Of a stretch of 64,000 bases of DNA, positions 33,741 through 44,801 are shown piece after piece. Origin of the DNA: Odobenus rosmarus divergens (Eukaryota > Chordata > Mammalia > Carnivora > Odobenidae); NCBI RefSeq assembly GCF_000321225.1, contig NW_004450323.1, positions 1,466,085 to 1,530,084 on the forward strand, written 5' to 3'. The notes beneath the pieces are model-generated. The model was not told the DNA's origin and made no database searches. It saw only the letters and a program-made list of their open reading frames with translations. The translations under genes and the position numbers were made by a program. Position 1 is the stretch's first letter. Each line of letters starts with the position of its first letter.

Positions 33741-34640
33741 TAACTGATATTGTGAATCTGTGTAATTTGGGTACTGGCAATAGCATTAAAAGAAATACAG
33801 AACATGGGGAGAGCAGGCTTTGGGAAGAAATGAATTTTGGACATTCTGAGTTTGTGTTAGCAGACATGTGACTGAGGATATAGTTTTGGGAGATATCCAC
33901 ATAGAAGTAGTAAAAGCCATGTCAGTGAAGGTCAGAATATATTAGCGCAATAATTTATAAATGTGAATATAACATGACATGTTCCGAATTAGTTCTTCCT
34001 ATTATATGTTTTATACATTTAATAATTTATGTTGTAACAACTTGTGCTTATTGAATTGCCTTTTGCTGATATGCTGATGATGATTTGTATTGTTGACTCA
34101 TCAGTTGACTCATGCACAATCCTAATATACCATAGGTTTTGGATTAAGTATGTACAACAGTACATTAATTTTGAACTTTAATATATTAGATTATAAGAAT
34201 TTGTGTAAGAGTTTTTATTGACTTTACAGATTATTTCTGTCATCAAAAACAGAGCTAGGTTAGTTTATTTCTATATGGGGAAAGAAATGAGCATTAATTA
34301 GATGGTGATTCTCTGTATAGGACACATGAGATTGCTAGCTGCCCTCTTTTGAGGTTTATAATTTGATTTACAGAACTGCCCTTAATACTTCAGTATCATG
34401 AAAACATGACTGATTTCTAAATGATGAGACAAAAACCCAGGTCACATGTAATTGACTTGTACCTTATTCACAGACTACCCAGTATTTCTGGTGAAAAAAT
34501 TAAAAAGAGAATGCAAAAAGAGGAAGTAGAAACTGAAAAAGAAATAATTGGAGAATGTTTCTGGGATGCTGTAGTTAAGCTCATAATGTACATATTTTGA
34601 AAAATATATTGAAATTTTGTTATTGAGGAATTCTATTTAG
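33741..34640. other. Unique intronic sequence
   Basis: AT-rich with no recognised repeat or exon. Confidence 0.45.
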
Positions 34641-34654
34641 AAAAGTTTCAGATT

Positions 34655-35060
34655 TGGGGCGCCTGGGTGGCTCAGTCGTTAAGCGTCTGCCTTCGGCTCA
34701 GGTCATGATCTCCGGGTCCTGGGATTGAGGCCCGCATCAGGCTCCCTGCTCAGCGGGAAGCCTGCTTCTCCCTCTCTCACTTCCCCCCGCTTGTGTTCCC
34801 TATCTCGCTGTGTCTCTCTCTGTCAAATAAATAAATTAAATCTTTTTTTTTTTTAAGATTTTTATTTATTTATTTATTTGAGAGACAGAGAGAGAGCATG
34901 AGAGGGGGGAGGGTCAGAGGGAGAAGCAGACTCCCTGCTGAGCAGGGAGCCCGATGTGGGACTCGATCCCGGGACTCCGGGATCATGACCTGAGCCGAAG
35001 GCAGTCGCTTAACCAACTGAGCCACCCAGGCGCCCAATAAATTAAATCTAAAAAAAAATA
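34655..35060 (+). mobile_element. Can-SINE split by an inverted Can-SINE
   Basis: Sense copy with an intact GGCGCCTGGGTGGCTCAG head. Its A-rich tail received a reverse SINE (34844-35035). The outer duplication AAAAGTTTCAGATT / AAAAGTTGCCGATT (34641, 35061) has two mismatches. Confidence 0.93.
34844..35035 (-). mobile_element. Can-SINE nested in the tail of another
   Basis: Reverse copy flanked by AATAAATTAAATCT at 34830-34843 and 35036-35049. The sequence is near-consensus, so it is the younger of the pair. Confidence 0.95.
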
Positions 35061-35189
35061 AAAAGTTGCCGATTAAAAAAAGTCTGTGATGTAAACTATC
35101 TGATTATTAAACACTGTTAATAGAGATTATGACTGTTTTAAAGGTTTATGACAAATATCCCTTTCCCTTCCTCTTTAAATGCCTGTTTC

Positions 35190-35220
35190 GTGCTCGCTTC
35201 GGCAGCACATATACTAAAAT
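35190..35220 (+). pseudogene. 5' fragment of U6 snRNA (retroposed)
   Basis: 31 bases identical, as I recall it, to U6 nucleotides 1-31, starting GTGCTCGCTTCGGCAGCACA and ending ATACTAAAAT. The whole stem-loop, catalytic core and 3' end of U6 are missing. AAATGCCTGTTTC occurs at 35177-35189 and 35217-35229, a 13-bp target duplication that overlaps the fragment's last four bases. No promoter or poly(A) is present, so it is not a functional snRNA gene. Confidence 0.85.
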
Positions 35221-35384
35221 GCCTGTTTCATTGCTTATTAATCAATAACTAGATTCCAGTGTGCTGACTTTGAATGAATATTGAAGCTAATGAGAGCAAC
35301 ATGGGTTAGATATTTTACTGATGGAGGTGTTAATAGTTATCCTATTATATATATGAGGCTGATGGTGAATTGATAGGAAGTAGA

Positions 35385-35807
35385 AGATTTTTTCTTTTTT
35401 TTCAAATTTTTATTTAAATTCTAGTTAACATACAGTGCAGTGTTGGTTTTAGGAGTGGAATCCAGTGATTCATCACTTACATACAATACCCAGTGCTCAT
35501 CATATCAAGTGCCCTCCTTAATACCCATCACTTATCTAGCCCATCTGCCACCCACCTCCATCCATCACCCTCAGTTTATTCTTTATCTTTAAGTTTCTAG
35601 TGGTTTGTTTCCCTCTCTGTTTTTTCTTTTTTTCCCCCCTCTCCCATATGTTCATCTATTTTGTTTCTCAGATTTCACATATGAGTGAAGTCCTGTGGTA
35701 TTTGTCATTCTCTGACTTTTTTCGCTTAGCATAATACACTCAAGCTCTATACATGTTGCAGCAAATGGCAAGACTTCATTCTTTTTGATGGGTGAGTAAT
35801 ATTCCAT

Positions 35808-35846
<39 letters not shown>

Positions 35847-35856
35847 CCCCCACATG
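35385..35856 (-). mobile_element. L1 3' end (ORF2 C-terminus and 3' UTR)
   Basis: Reverse L1. The minus strand encodes MEYYSPIKKNEVLPFAA, the ORF2p C-terminus, followed by the 3' UTR (AGTGATTCATCACTTACATA, CAAGTGCCCTCCTTAATACC). GGAAGTAG flanks it at 35377 and 35857. The 5' junction is a (TA)n(CA)n tract at 35808-35846. Confidence 0.88.
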
Positions 35857-35879
35857 GAAGTAGGAATTTTTCTAGCTTC

Positions 35880-36430
35880 TGATCTCAGTTTGTGAAAAGG
35901 CCTGTGAAATGGCCTGTGCTTTGGAAAGGAGATTAATGATGATCTACTATGTGTTATTAAAAATTAACAACATAAGAAATTTGTAATGGTAGTATTATTG
36001 AACATCATAGATGTTAGGTTTGAGCTATACCCTATTTCATAGGATAGATATATATATTGTAGAAAGTTTAAATAATATAATTAGGAGACCTTATTATTTA
36101 AAGCATATGCAAACTGGGATTTGCATGTATTTTCTTATGAGTCTGTAGGTTTCCTATGAGAATTAAAAATATAGTTATGTTCATGACTGTGATTTTTCTG
36201 AAAATATCATAGCATATTCTAGATCATCTAGATTACTGTCTTATAAACTAGTAAATGCCAGGAGATTGCAGTAACTGTTTATGCTTGTTTGGTCATGTTG
36301 GCTCCAGGTAGTATTGTACTACTTTATGAAGAGTTAATAAGGACTGAGGTATATCTAATGCATAAATGATGTATTCATGTCCAAATAGTAGATTGCCAAA
36401 TGATGCCACAACCCACTGTATGATGTAAGT
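35880..36430. other. Unique intronic sequence
   Basis: Nothing recognised. Confidence 0.4.
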
Positions 36431-36439
36431 TTTGTGGTA

Positions 36440-36725
36440 GTTCACATTGGATTAGCTAACATTCTTTGAGTATCTTTTATGTTCTAAATACTCTTCATGT
36501 ATAATCATGAATTATAATTAATATAAGGATTTGTGTTTTAAGAGTTTTTAATTCTCATAATAGACCTGTGAGGTATGTGTGATCACTTCTGTTATACAGA
36601 TGAGGGCATTGTTATACAGAGAAGTTAATTTTCCTAAGCTTACATAGCTATTAAGTGTTAGAGTTGGTTTTCATACACATTGTCTGACTCCATAACTCCT
36701 ACCCACTGTACTATGCTACCTTATA
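36440..36725 (-). mobile_element. MIR remnant
   Basis: TTCTCATAATAGACCTGTGA, TACAGATGAGGGCATT and CTTACATAGCTATTAAGTGT in reverse MIR order, with an unrelated insertion near 36500. Confidence 0.55.
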
Positions 36726-37085
36726 GTAGGGAGAGGTACTAGGAGAATTATATCACATCTGATAGTCATATAGGCATTCCAAATTCAGAAGAACTGATAT
36801 AATGACAGCATTGTATTCATGTTGCCAGTTGAGATTTTGTTTCAGCAAACATCTTTTTTCCTGTCACGTTAATGTTGTTGGTTGAATAGTATTGGTTTTG
36901 TGACTGTGTTTGGATTTAATTTGGAAGATTTTACTATTATATGAGTTGTTATAAGCACTAAAGGAGTTTTGTCTTAGTATATATATATTTCAATAACATA
37001 AAAAAACAATTTAACACTCAGATTACAGTAGAGATGTTGATAGAAAAGATTGCTTTGAATCCTTTGAAAATCCAAGAAGTCTATG

Positions 37086-37268
37086 TGGGGTATGTGGGTG
37101 GCTTTGTCAGGTAAGTGTCTGATTCTTGATATCAGCTCAGGTCATGATCTCAGGGACATGAGATTGAGCCCTGCATCGGGCTCTGCACTCTAAGGGGAGC
37201 CTGCTTAGGATTCCCCCCCCACCCATGCTCTCTCTCAAAGTAAATAAATAAATCTTTAAAAAAAAATC
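37086..37268 (+). mobile_element. Can-SINE (old)
   Basis: Sense copy with degraded head GGGTATGTGGGTGGCTTTG and tail AAATAAATAAATCTTTAAA. Confidence 0.87.
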
Positions 37269-37327
37269 TAATCTATTGTAATGTACATGAATATATATTG
37301 ATTTTATTACACAAATTCAGAGGTTTT

Positions 37328-37506
37328 TTTGTTTTTGTTTCTGTTTTTTTTTTTAAGGCAGGGAGAGGGAGAGGGAGAGAGAATCCTAAGCAGGCTCCAT
37401 GCTCAGTGCGGACCCCAACACCAGGCTGGATCTCACAACCCTGAGATCATGACCTGAGCCAAAATCAGTGTCAGATGCTTAATGGACTGAGGCCACCCAG
37501 GTGCCC
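37328..37506 (-). mobile_element. Can-SINE (old type)
   Basis: Reverse copy; duplication ACAAATTCAGAGGTTTT / ACAAATTCAGAGTTTT at 37311 and 37507. Confidence 0.92.
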
Positions 37507-37785
37507 ACAAATTCAGAGTTTTATATAAAGTAATGTATATCCTTAAAGGAAAACAGCATAAATTGAGGAAACTCTTTGAATGTGTTGTTTTGTGTATTTT
37601 GATGTACTGTTCCTAACCCAGGCAAGTGCTTTCATATTATAGACAATATATAGGTACTAATGTAGACATTACTCTGTAGGCTTTTTCCCCCTTCTTAGTT
37701 CCTAATTGGGGGCCATTCTTGTGTCACAAGAATAGAATGATATCCTGTTTATGGAGTTCTCGAGACACTACAATAAAAAACTTAG

Positions 37786-37991
37786 GGCGCCTGGGTGGCT
37801 CAGTTGGTTAAGTGACTGCCTTCGGCTCAGGTCATGATCTTGGAGTCCCAGGATCGAGTCCCACATTGGGCTCCCTGCTCAGCGGGGGGTCTGCTTCTCC
37901 CTCTGACCCTCTTCCCTCTCGTGTTCTCTGTCTCTCATTCTCTCTCTCTCAAATAAATAAATAAAATCTTAAAAAACAAAAACAAACAAAC
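37786..37991 (+). mobile_element. Can-SINE
   Basis: Sense copy with an intact head and an A-rich tail that has become (AAAC)n; duplication AAAAACTTAG on both sides. Confidence 0.94.
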
Positions 37992-37999
37992 AAAAACTT

Positions 38000-38985
38000 A
38001 GAGGTTTCTTTTATTCAGAGGAAAACTGAAGTAGTAAGAAGCAGAAAGAATTGTCCCTGATTTTACTGAGAACTGTCTTGATTGAAATGAAATTATGATT
38101 CAATTTTACAATCAAATGAAGGCTATCATCATTTTTCTCTTTATAAAATTTTAATCATCTTTTAAAACTTAATTTGGTAAGCTTCCCTTTTGCAAATTTA
38201 ATTTATTTTCATTATATGTCACCAAGGTACTGCTTAGTATGCTTTTTCAGTGTGCTTTGTTCATTTTTAAAGTAATTTTCTCCGAGGAAGAAAGGCTTTT
38301 GAATTCAAGAACTGTTTATTGAGTTTCTACTATGTAGAAGCCACTCTGCTAGTCATTAATGGTTTATTTGGTTCTTGATGGCATCATTTAATTTTGGCAC
38401 ACATGCCTATTATACTCCAGAAGTAGAAAAATTTATTCAGATATTTAAGTCTCCGATATTACCTGTTTCCATAATAGATTTATTTCTGTAAATATTCTCT
38501 GGCTGGGTTTATGTGTTCCTTCCTATATTTTTCTATCTAGAGATACACTTTGCTCTAAGCAATCTATTCATTTACTCTCTTAAAATACCTAATGGACGAC
38601 TGTAACATAACCACCACTCTATACTTGTGTAGGACTTTAATATGAAATTCCAGTCCAAACTGACGTAAAGACTTTCTGATGTTCGATAAATCTTCTGGAC
38701 TGCCTTCCTTTTTTAGACTAGAAGTTAGTGGTCCTTGAGACATCTGAAATTGTAAAGAAAATAGTGAATGTATATACTTTGTTCTTAAAAGAAGTTCCAT
38801 ACCTTTGTCATATTCACTTAGGACTTTTGTACATGAATAAGTTTAGGAATTAATGGTCAATAAACATGAGGCTGAGCTTCAAATGTAATCTTAGAAAAGT
38901 TGTGACCCAATAATGAAGGTTTTGTAAAAATGATTTCTGTTCACGTGTTTTCTTATACCACTTCTGACCAGTTCTTTTTTCTGAC
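38000..38985. other. Unique intronic sequence
   Basis: No exon or confident repeat. Confidence 0.4.
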
Positions 38986-38989
38986 ACCA

Positions 38990-39435
38990 ATAACCATTTC
39001 CCTGACACCAACTGGGTGTCTAATAATTCAGTTTAATTCTGACACTAACTATCCAGAGTTAGCACAGACCCCATGGGTAAGGGCTTATTAGTCCCACAAG
39101 GCTGCCCTCACTTGAGATGCCAGCTATAAATGGGGTACTCAGGATACCCATACTTCTCCCTGGGTGACTACAAATCTTTGGCCATTGGTGATTGACTCAA
39201 TCCCCAGCCATTTTCTCTTCCTCAGAGATCTGGGGGTGGTGCAGAAAGTTTTAACCCTCTAATCACAATCAGGTGGTTGGTTTTTCTGTGGACCAACCTC
39301 CATCCTGAAGCTATTTTGCCCCCCGGCCCATGAGCGGTCTCATTGGTATATAAAAGAGAGTAGATTCTAAAGGTTTTCAGGAATTTGTGTCAGGAACCTG
39401 AAACAAAGAGCAAATATTTTTTATTATACCACAAT
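38990..39435 (+). mobile_element. Probable ERV-type solo LTR
   Basis: The stretch from TGACACCAACTGGGTGTCTA to TATTATACCACA includes AAGGCTGCCCTCACTTGAGA, GACCAACCTCCATCCTGAAG and a TATA-like TATATAAAAGAGAG at 39347-39360. This layout fits an old endogenous LTR in sense orientation. The family is not certain; no coding sequence adjoins it. Confidence 0.45.
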
Positions 39436-39479
39436 TGCATTATTGTAGTGTCTCAAATTTTATATACATAGTGAATCTT

Positions 39480-39677
39480 TTTTTTTTAAGATTTTTTATT
39501 TATTTATTTGACAGAGAGAGACAAAGTGAGAGAAGGAACACAAGCAGGGGGAGTGGGAGAGGGAGAAGCAGGCTTCCCGCTGAGCAGGGAGCCTGATGTG
39601 GTGCTTGATCCCAGGACACTGGGATCATGACCTGAGCTGAAGGCAGACCCTTAACGACTGAGCCACCCAGGCGCCCC
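39480..39677 (-). mobile_element. Can-SINE
   Basis: Reverse copy; 19-bp duplication TATATACATAGTGAATCTT / TATATAAATAGTGAATCTT at 39461 and 39678. Confidence 0.96.
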
Positions 39678-39840
39678 TATATAAATAGTGAATCTTACTG
39701 AATGTTATGGATTTAAGCATGTGCGCTGTTAAAATTTTTAAATATACATAATTTTTGTACGAAGATTTTTAAAAAAACATGGGTTAAAATGAACAAAAAT
39801 GCATTAATTTTAATTTTCCTTGTTTCATTGGGAATCTTTT

Positions 39841-40034
39841 TTTTTTTTTTAAGATTTTATTTATTTATTTGAGAGAGAGAATGAGAGATAGAGAGCACGA
39901 GAGGGAAGAGGGTCAGACGGAGAAGCAGACTCCCCGCTGAGCAGGGAGCCCGATGTGGGACTCGATCCCGGGACTCCAGGATCATGACCTGAGCCGAAGG
40001 CAGTCGCTTAACCAACTGAGCCACCCAGGCGCCC
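39841..40034 (-). mobile_element. Can-SINE (young)
   Basis: Reverse near-consensus copy; duplication CATTGGGAATCTTTT at 39826-39840 and 40035-40049. Confidence 0.96.
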
Positions 40035-40199
40035 CATTGGGAATCTTTTTTACATATGTTGTCAGACTTGGTTAGTTATAGAACTAACAGGTTGGTTACT
40101 GGTCTAAAGCAAATGGTAAATTCACTTGGGAAGAATATAACTTACTAGACTTGAATATAGAACGGCTTACCCTGGAGGTTTATTTCCTCTTTTTTGGGT

Positions 40200-40480
40200 T
40201 TAAACTTGAGTGATTCTAAGCTGGTTCTGGGTGTGGGGGTAGTGTATTGATTTTGTCCCTCATGGGACATTTGGCAGTGTCTGGAGACATTTTGGTTGTC
40301 ACGGTTTTGGTGGAGGTGTTGCTGCTGGTATCTAGATGAGGCTAGTGGGTCTCTTGATGCCAGGGATGATACTAAAAATCGTATTATGCACAAAACAGCC
40401 CCCCTAGCTACCCCAAATAAAGAATTATCTGACTCCAAATAGTAGTTGTTGATGGAGGCCGGAGGCCACTTTGGGAATCA
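40200..40480. mobile_element. MER20-like hAT element
   Basis: CATGGGACATTTGGCAGTGT, CTGGAGACATTTTGGTTGTC, TGCCAGGGATGATACTAAAA and AAAGAATTATCTGACTCCAA match my memory of MER20, a non-autonomous hAT-Charlie element of about 220 bp. Confidence 0.65.
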
Positions 40481-40814
40481 CCAATTGTTAGATGGTATTG
40501 AAGCTTTGAAGCTATGGGACTGGATATAGCCACCTGTTTATGACCAGCTCTTCAGCACTGGAACCTTATCCATTTGATTGATTCTACCTATTGATAGGTA
40601 TGTTGAAATGCTTTTTTCGTTACTGCCCCCAAACCACTTATTGGGAGACCAAACTGCAGCCATCCAAATTACCTAAATATTATTGGTAGTTAATTCACTG
40701 GTTTGGAAAAAAAACCAATAAATCTGTAAATATGTTTATAGTCCTGAACTCTTAATGGAGGACTTTCTAGGCCTTCATTGAAGAGTATTTGTATCCAAGA
40801 TAAAAAGAATTCTG

Positions 40815-40925
40815 GAGATTGTCTACACAGCATTGTGAATGTACTTGACACTACTGAATTGTTAACGTGAAGATGGTTAAGACGGTGCATTTTGTTACTT
40901 TTATGTTACTACAATTAAAAAAAAT
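40815..40925 (+). mobile_element. Old L1 3' UTR end
   Basis: CATTGTGAATGTACTTGACA, CTACTGAATTGTTAACG and GTTACTACAATTAAAA match the 3' end of the L1 at 7240-8130. Confidence 0.65.
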
Positions 40926-40951
40926 TTGTATCCAGTGTTTCATATTTTCTT

Positions 40952-41155
40952 TTTTTTTTTTTAAAGATTTTTTATTTATTTATTTGCCAGAGAGAGAGAG
41001 AGAGTGAGAGAGCACAAGCAGGGGGAGCGGCAGGCAGAGGGAGAAGCAGGCCTCCTGCTGAGTAGGGAGCCTGATGTGGGACTCGATCCCAGGATCCTGG
41101 GATCATGACCTGAGCCGAAGGCAGATGCTTAACCGACTGAGCCACCCAGGCATCC
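40952..41155 (-). mobile_element. Can-SINE
   Basis: Reverse copy; perfect 19-bp duplication CAGTGTTTCATATTTTCTT at 40933-40951 and 41156-41174. It ends only 371 bp before XPR1 exon 2. Confidence 0.96.
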
Positions 41156-41526
41156 CAGTGTTTCATATTTTCTTAAGTAGTGTTCCATGTATTTCTCTAG
41201 GACCACTGTTCTCAGTTTCTGTCACTATTTTCTTTTAGTCAAGAGAGTTTATGATCTCTCAGGAGATTTTTCATTTTTTCCAAATGCCCTTTAATTTTTA
41301 AAGTGTACATATTAGCCATTTTCTTAAAGATTGGACAATAGTGGATTGATACGAAAGTATAGTATTTGGGTTTCAGCTTATTAAAGTTAATTGAAGTATT
41401 TTACTAAATTCTCAATATAGGGAATCATGTCGTCTGGATACTGAAAAAGAAGTAATTGCTTAGGGTCAAATGCTTTTAGTGTAAAGATTACTCATGATTT
41501 CATGCATTTTTTTTTTTTTTTAATAG

Positions 41527-41578
41527 GCTTTCAAGGACATGCTGTACTCAGCTCAGGATCAGGCACCTTCTGTGGAAG
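41527..41578 (+). CDS. XPR1: XPR1 coding exon 2 (SPX domain continues)
   Basis: A 52-base exon encoding AFKDMLYSAQDQAPSVE plus the first base (G) of the next codon. It continues XPR1 from residue 24 to residue 40. The acceptor is a T-rich tract ending AATAG; the donor is GAAG followed by gtaagatg, a near-consensus 5' splice site. The exon ends in phase 1, so the next exon must supply the last two bases of a valine-type codon, consistent with what I remember of XPR1. It is far too short to appear as a long ORF. Identification rests on the exact fit of frame, splice sites and residues to XPR1. Confidence 0.94.
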
Positions 41579-41862
41579 GTAAGATGCATTAATCCCTAAT
41601 TTAGTTCCCTTTTTAAGGGAAAATATTTTAAACTGCATAGTATAAAACTAATATATCCTGCCCTATTATATAGATCTTTTCTGCTTTTTAAAATATATAT
41701 TACGATTACTTTATATTTCAGTCAGACTTTTTGTTTGTTAAGCTCACATTTACCCTACAGTGGATCCCTTACTATGCCCTTGTGTGAATCACAGATACTG
41801 GTTTAGAGTCAAAGTTCTTATCTGTATCATCTCCCCTCCCCCCAGTATATTTTTATATCCGT

Positions 41863-41931
41863 CTTTCCTTCCTTCCTTCCTTCCTTCTTTCCTTCCTTCC
41901 TTCCTTGAAGCTTCCTTCCTTCCTTCCTTTA
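41863..41931. repeat. (TTCC)n microsatellite
   Basis: Interrupted run of CTTCC units, broken by CTTTCC and by GAAGC. Confidence 0.9.
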
Positions 41932-41934
41932 GTG

Positions 41935-42700
41935 AATCCTTAGTCCATAATTAGTCTGGGCAATTTAGTTTTCCTTTCTATTTATGTCATGGCTTTAGAT
42001 TGGGATTAGTAAAAAAAAAAACAAAACAGTGAAGCATATTTACTGTGTGTATATGTGTGGGTGATATAAGCATGTATATATATGCATGTGCACAGTTTGG
42101 CAGTCATAAAATCACTGATCTAAGGACAATAGTCGTCTCTCCAATTATCTTTATTGATCTTTTCTGTTATCTCAGCTTCTACTCACCAGCTCATTCTTTA
42201 TGGGTTTAACCTTTGGTAGGTTTGGAGAGTTGTAATTTAAAGTTACAAGAGTTCTTGTGTCATTAAATTATGGAGCTAATTCAATAGTTATTTCTTGAGG
42301 GAGTGTTTCCTCCGAGGCTGAGTAATCTTTTAAAATTTCACATCCCATTTTTTTCAGGAGAGATGAATGTGAAAAAGTATATACCAAGAATAATCTAGAT
42401 AGTGTGTACAGATTAATATATTTATGAGATACCAGACTGGAATTCTATTAAGTCATTCTAGTGACAGGCTTTTGGAGGCTTATTTTTATGACATGTAACA
42501 GATGCTGAAGTGGGTTCATAAACGTATGTCTATAATTAAAAATCTCATTTCTTTGCTGAATCACTGAATTCTACTCCTGAAACAAAGAAAAAAATCTCAT
42601 TTCTTTAATGACACAGAAATTTACATCTTTTATCTCTAACCATTCTGCATTCAAAATGTGCTTCCTTTAACGTCTTGAAATCTTTACCGCGGTATTGGCA
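41935..42700. other. Unique sequence at the start of intron 2
   Basis: No exon or repeat recognised. Confidence 0.4.
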
Positions 42701-42716
42701 CTTAGGTATTAGTTTT

Positions 42717-42878
42717 TTTTTTTTAATAATTTTTTATTGTTATGTTAATCACCATACATTACATCATTAGTTTTTGATGTAGTGTTCCATGATTCATTGT
42801 TTGTGCATAACACCCAGTGCTCCACGCAGAATGTGCCCTCTTTAATACCCATCACCAGGCTAACCCATCCCCCCACCC
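42717..42878 (-). mobile_element. 5'-truncated L1 3' end
   Basis: About 160 bp reverse (CACCATACATTACATCATTA, CACCCAGTGCTCCACGCAGA, ATCACCAGGCTAACCCATCC); perfect 14-bp duplication TAGGTATTAGTTTT at 42703-42716 and 42879-42892. Confidence 0.93.
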
Positions 42879-42892
42879 TAGGTATTAGTTTT

Positions 42893-43590
42893 ATAATATG
42901 TAACTGAATTTTGGATAATAATATGTTTAATTTTCTAATGTTTAACTGAAAGCACTTAAGATTTATCAAAATGTTTGTTCTTTATTCTTATTTTATGTGT
43001 CTTAAAGAGTACCTCAAAATATTTTAAAAATAACTTTCTTAAAATTTCATTTTAAGAAAAATGAAATTACACGGAGGTTTAACTGGTTCCCTCATCCTGT
43101 GTAACTTGGTTCTTTTAATATTATTCTCAAGGTTGGGTTATCTTTAGTTTTTCTTTTAAGTTTTACCATCCAGTTTGTAACAAACATTCGGACATGTTCT
43201 GGTGATCCTCATTCATCCCTTCATGCCGGCTCATGTTGCTAGTAATTTTCATACACTTTTAGCTGTTATTAGAGGAAAAACTGAATTCTATGATAATATC
43301 CTAAAATGCTTATAGTTAAGAACTTTTTTTTATCACATTGCTCAGAGACATTAACTTCTTTGGACCCTGTTGTAAAGGGAGTGTTGTGGGCTGATCATGC
43401 AGATGTATATGCTACTTTCATAAGGGAAATATTCTGCACTTCTTTGTTCTTTCTAATCTCAGATTAAAGCTGTGTAACTTTATCTTCTTAAAATGAATTC
43501 TTCTCTTTTGAGGTACTTAAGAATTGAAGATATTGAAAGTGGTTTAAAGAAACACTATTCTGTGTAGTATTGAGGGTAGAAAATGTTATT
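42893..43590. other. Unique intronic sequence
   Basis: No recognised feature. Confidence 0.4.
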
Positions 43591-43591
43591 T

Positions 43592-43791
43592 TAAAAAAAA
43601 TTTTAAAAAAGATTTTATTCTTTGACAGAGAGAGACACAGTGAGAGAGGGGAACACAAGCAGGGGGAGTGGGAGAGGGAGAAGCAGGCTTCCCGCGGAGC
43701 AGGGAGCCTGATGTGGGGCTCCATCCCAGGACCCTGGGATCATGACCTGAGCCGAAGGCAGATGCTTAACGACTGAGCCACCCAGACGCCC
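43592..43791 (-). mobile_element. Can-SINE
   Basis: Reverse copy; likely duplication around GTTATTTTAAA / GTTATTAAA. Confidence 0.9.
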
Positions 43792-43799
43792 CTAGTTAT

Positions 43800-44620
43800 T
43801 AAAGCGACTATAATTTTGTCTCATTTGATTGTGATACTATATTAATTTACTGTCTTTCTATGGTGTTAAGTTTGATTGATAATTATTTCTGTCATTTATT
43901 CTTACTATTTTGTTTGTATTGCTAGGCTTTTATTTAGCTGTGTAGCATAAGCAGATCTATCAACCAAGTCTAAGATAAGGCTTTCAACTTTTAACATTTT
44001 TTAAAGGCAAAAATGTTTGCTAGGCCTCGATTATTTTTTTGAATATTGTCTTTATCTCTTTTCTTCACTCTCTTTTTCTCCTACACCTTAAGTTTTGAGT
44101 AGACTTAAAACTTTTGGTGCCAGTGAAGAAGTTTTTTTTTATCTTAAAACTGAAGTATATTCCTAAGTTGGTAGTTCTCAGATCTGCTGTATGTTTAATT
44201 CAGTTTATCTGTGTTTGTTTTTTTTTTTGATACAAATATTGATACTTGGTTCCCATTTCATATCAATTAAAATAGGATCTGGGAGTGAAGCCCAGGCATT
44301 GGTAGTTCTATACTCTCCCAGGTGATTCTAATAAATAGCCAAAGTCCAAAACCCCTGCCATAAATCTTAAATAATTTTGGATCAATATGATTAATGCTAA
44401 CTTCTTTTAGACAGTAATTAGCCAGTAGGTTTATAGGCTTAAGTTCATTGATAGTTTGATTATTTTATTAGAATACAGAAGTATTTGTTTGTTTATAGCA
44501 TCCAGAGGATATTTATATTTTTTAAAATATTTATTGTATTGAATTGAATCTAAGTAATAGCTGTATTGAATAATTACATATGTGGAATGGTTATAGCTTA
44601 ACATCATTATTAGAGTTAAA
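43800..44620. other. Mostly unique; short MER5A-like piece
   Basis: 44278-44350 (GGAGTGAAGCCCAGGCATTG, CCCAGGTGATTCTAATAAAT) resembles part of MER5A. The remainder is unrecognised. Confidence 0.4.
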
Positions 44621-44634
44621 AAACATTTTTGCTG

Positions 44635-44801
44635 GGGTGCCTGGGTGGCTCAGTCAGTTAAGCATCTGCTTTTGGCTCAGGTCATGACCTTAGAGTCCTG
44701 GGATCCATCCCCACATCAGGCTCCCTGTTCAAGGGGGAGAGCTTCTCCCGTTGCCCCTCCCCACTCTCATTCTGTCTCTCAAATAAATCTTTTAAAAAAC
44801 G
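44635..44801 (+). mobile_element. Can-SINE
   Basis: Sense copy, short body; perfect 15-bp duplication AAAACATTTTTGCTG at 44620-44634 and 44802-44816. Confidence 0.95.

Larger units (their letters stand above)
14593..41526 (+). other. XPR1: XPR1 intron 1 (26,934 bp)
   Basis: Runs from donor GTACCG after codon 23 to the acceptor before codon 24: a T-run at about 41508-41522, then AATAG. Content is mostly Can-SINE, MIR and L1 remnants, an ERV-type LTR, a MER20-like element and unique AT-rich sequence. Can-SINE orientation is strongly antisense to the gene. I see no additional conserved coding exon. Confidence 0.88.

Noticed and set aside
35190..35220. Functional U6 snRNA gene
   Set aside because: Only the first ~31 nt exist, with no PSE or TATA upstream and no 3' T-run terminator.
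35652..35855. 67-aa minus-strand ORF as a gene
   Set aside because: It is the C-terminus of L1 ORF2p preceded by a translated (CA)n(TA)n repeat.
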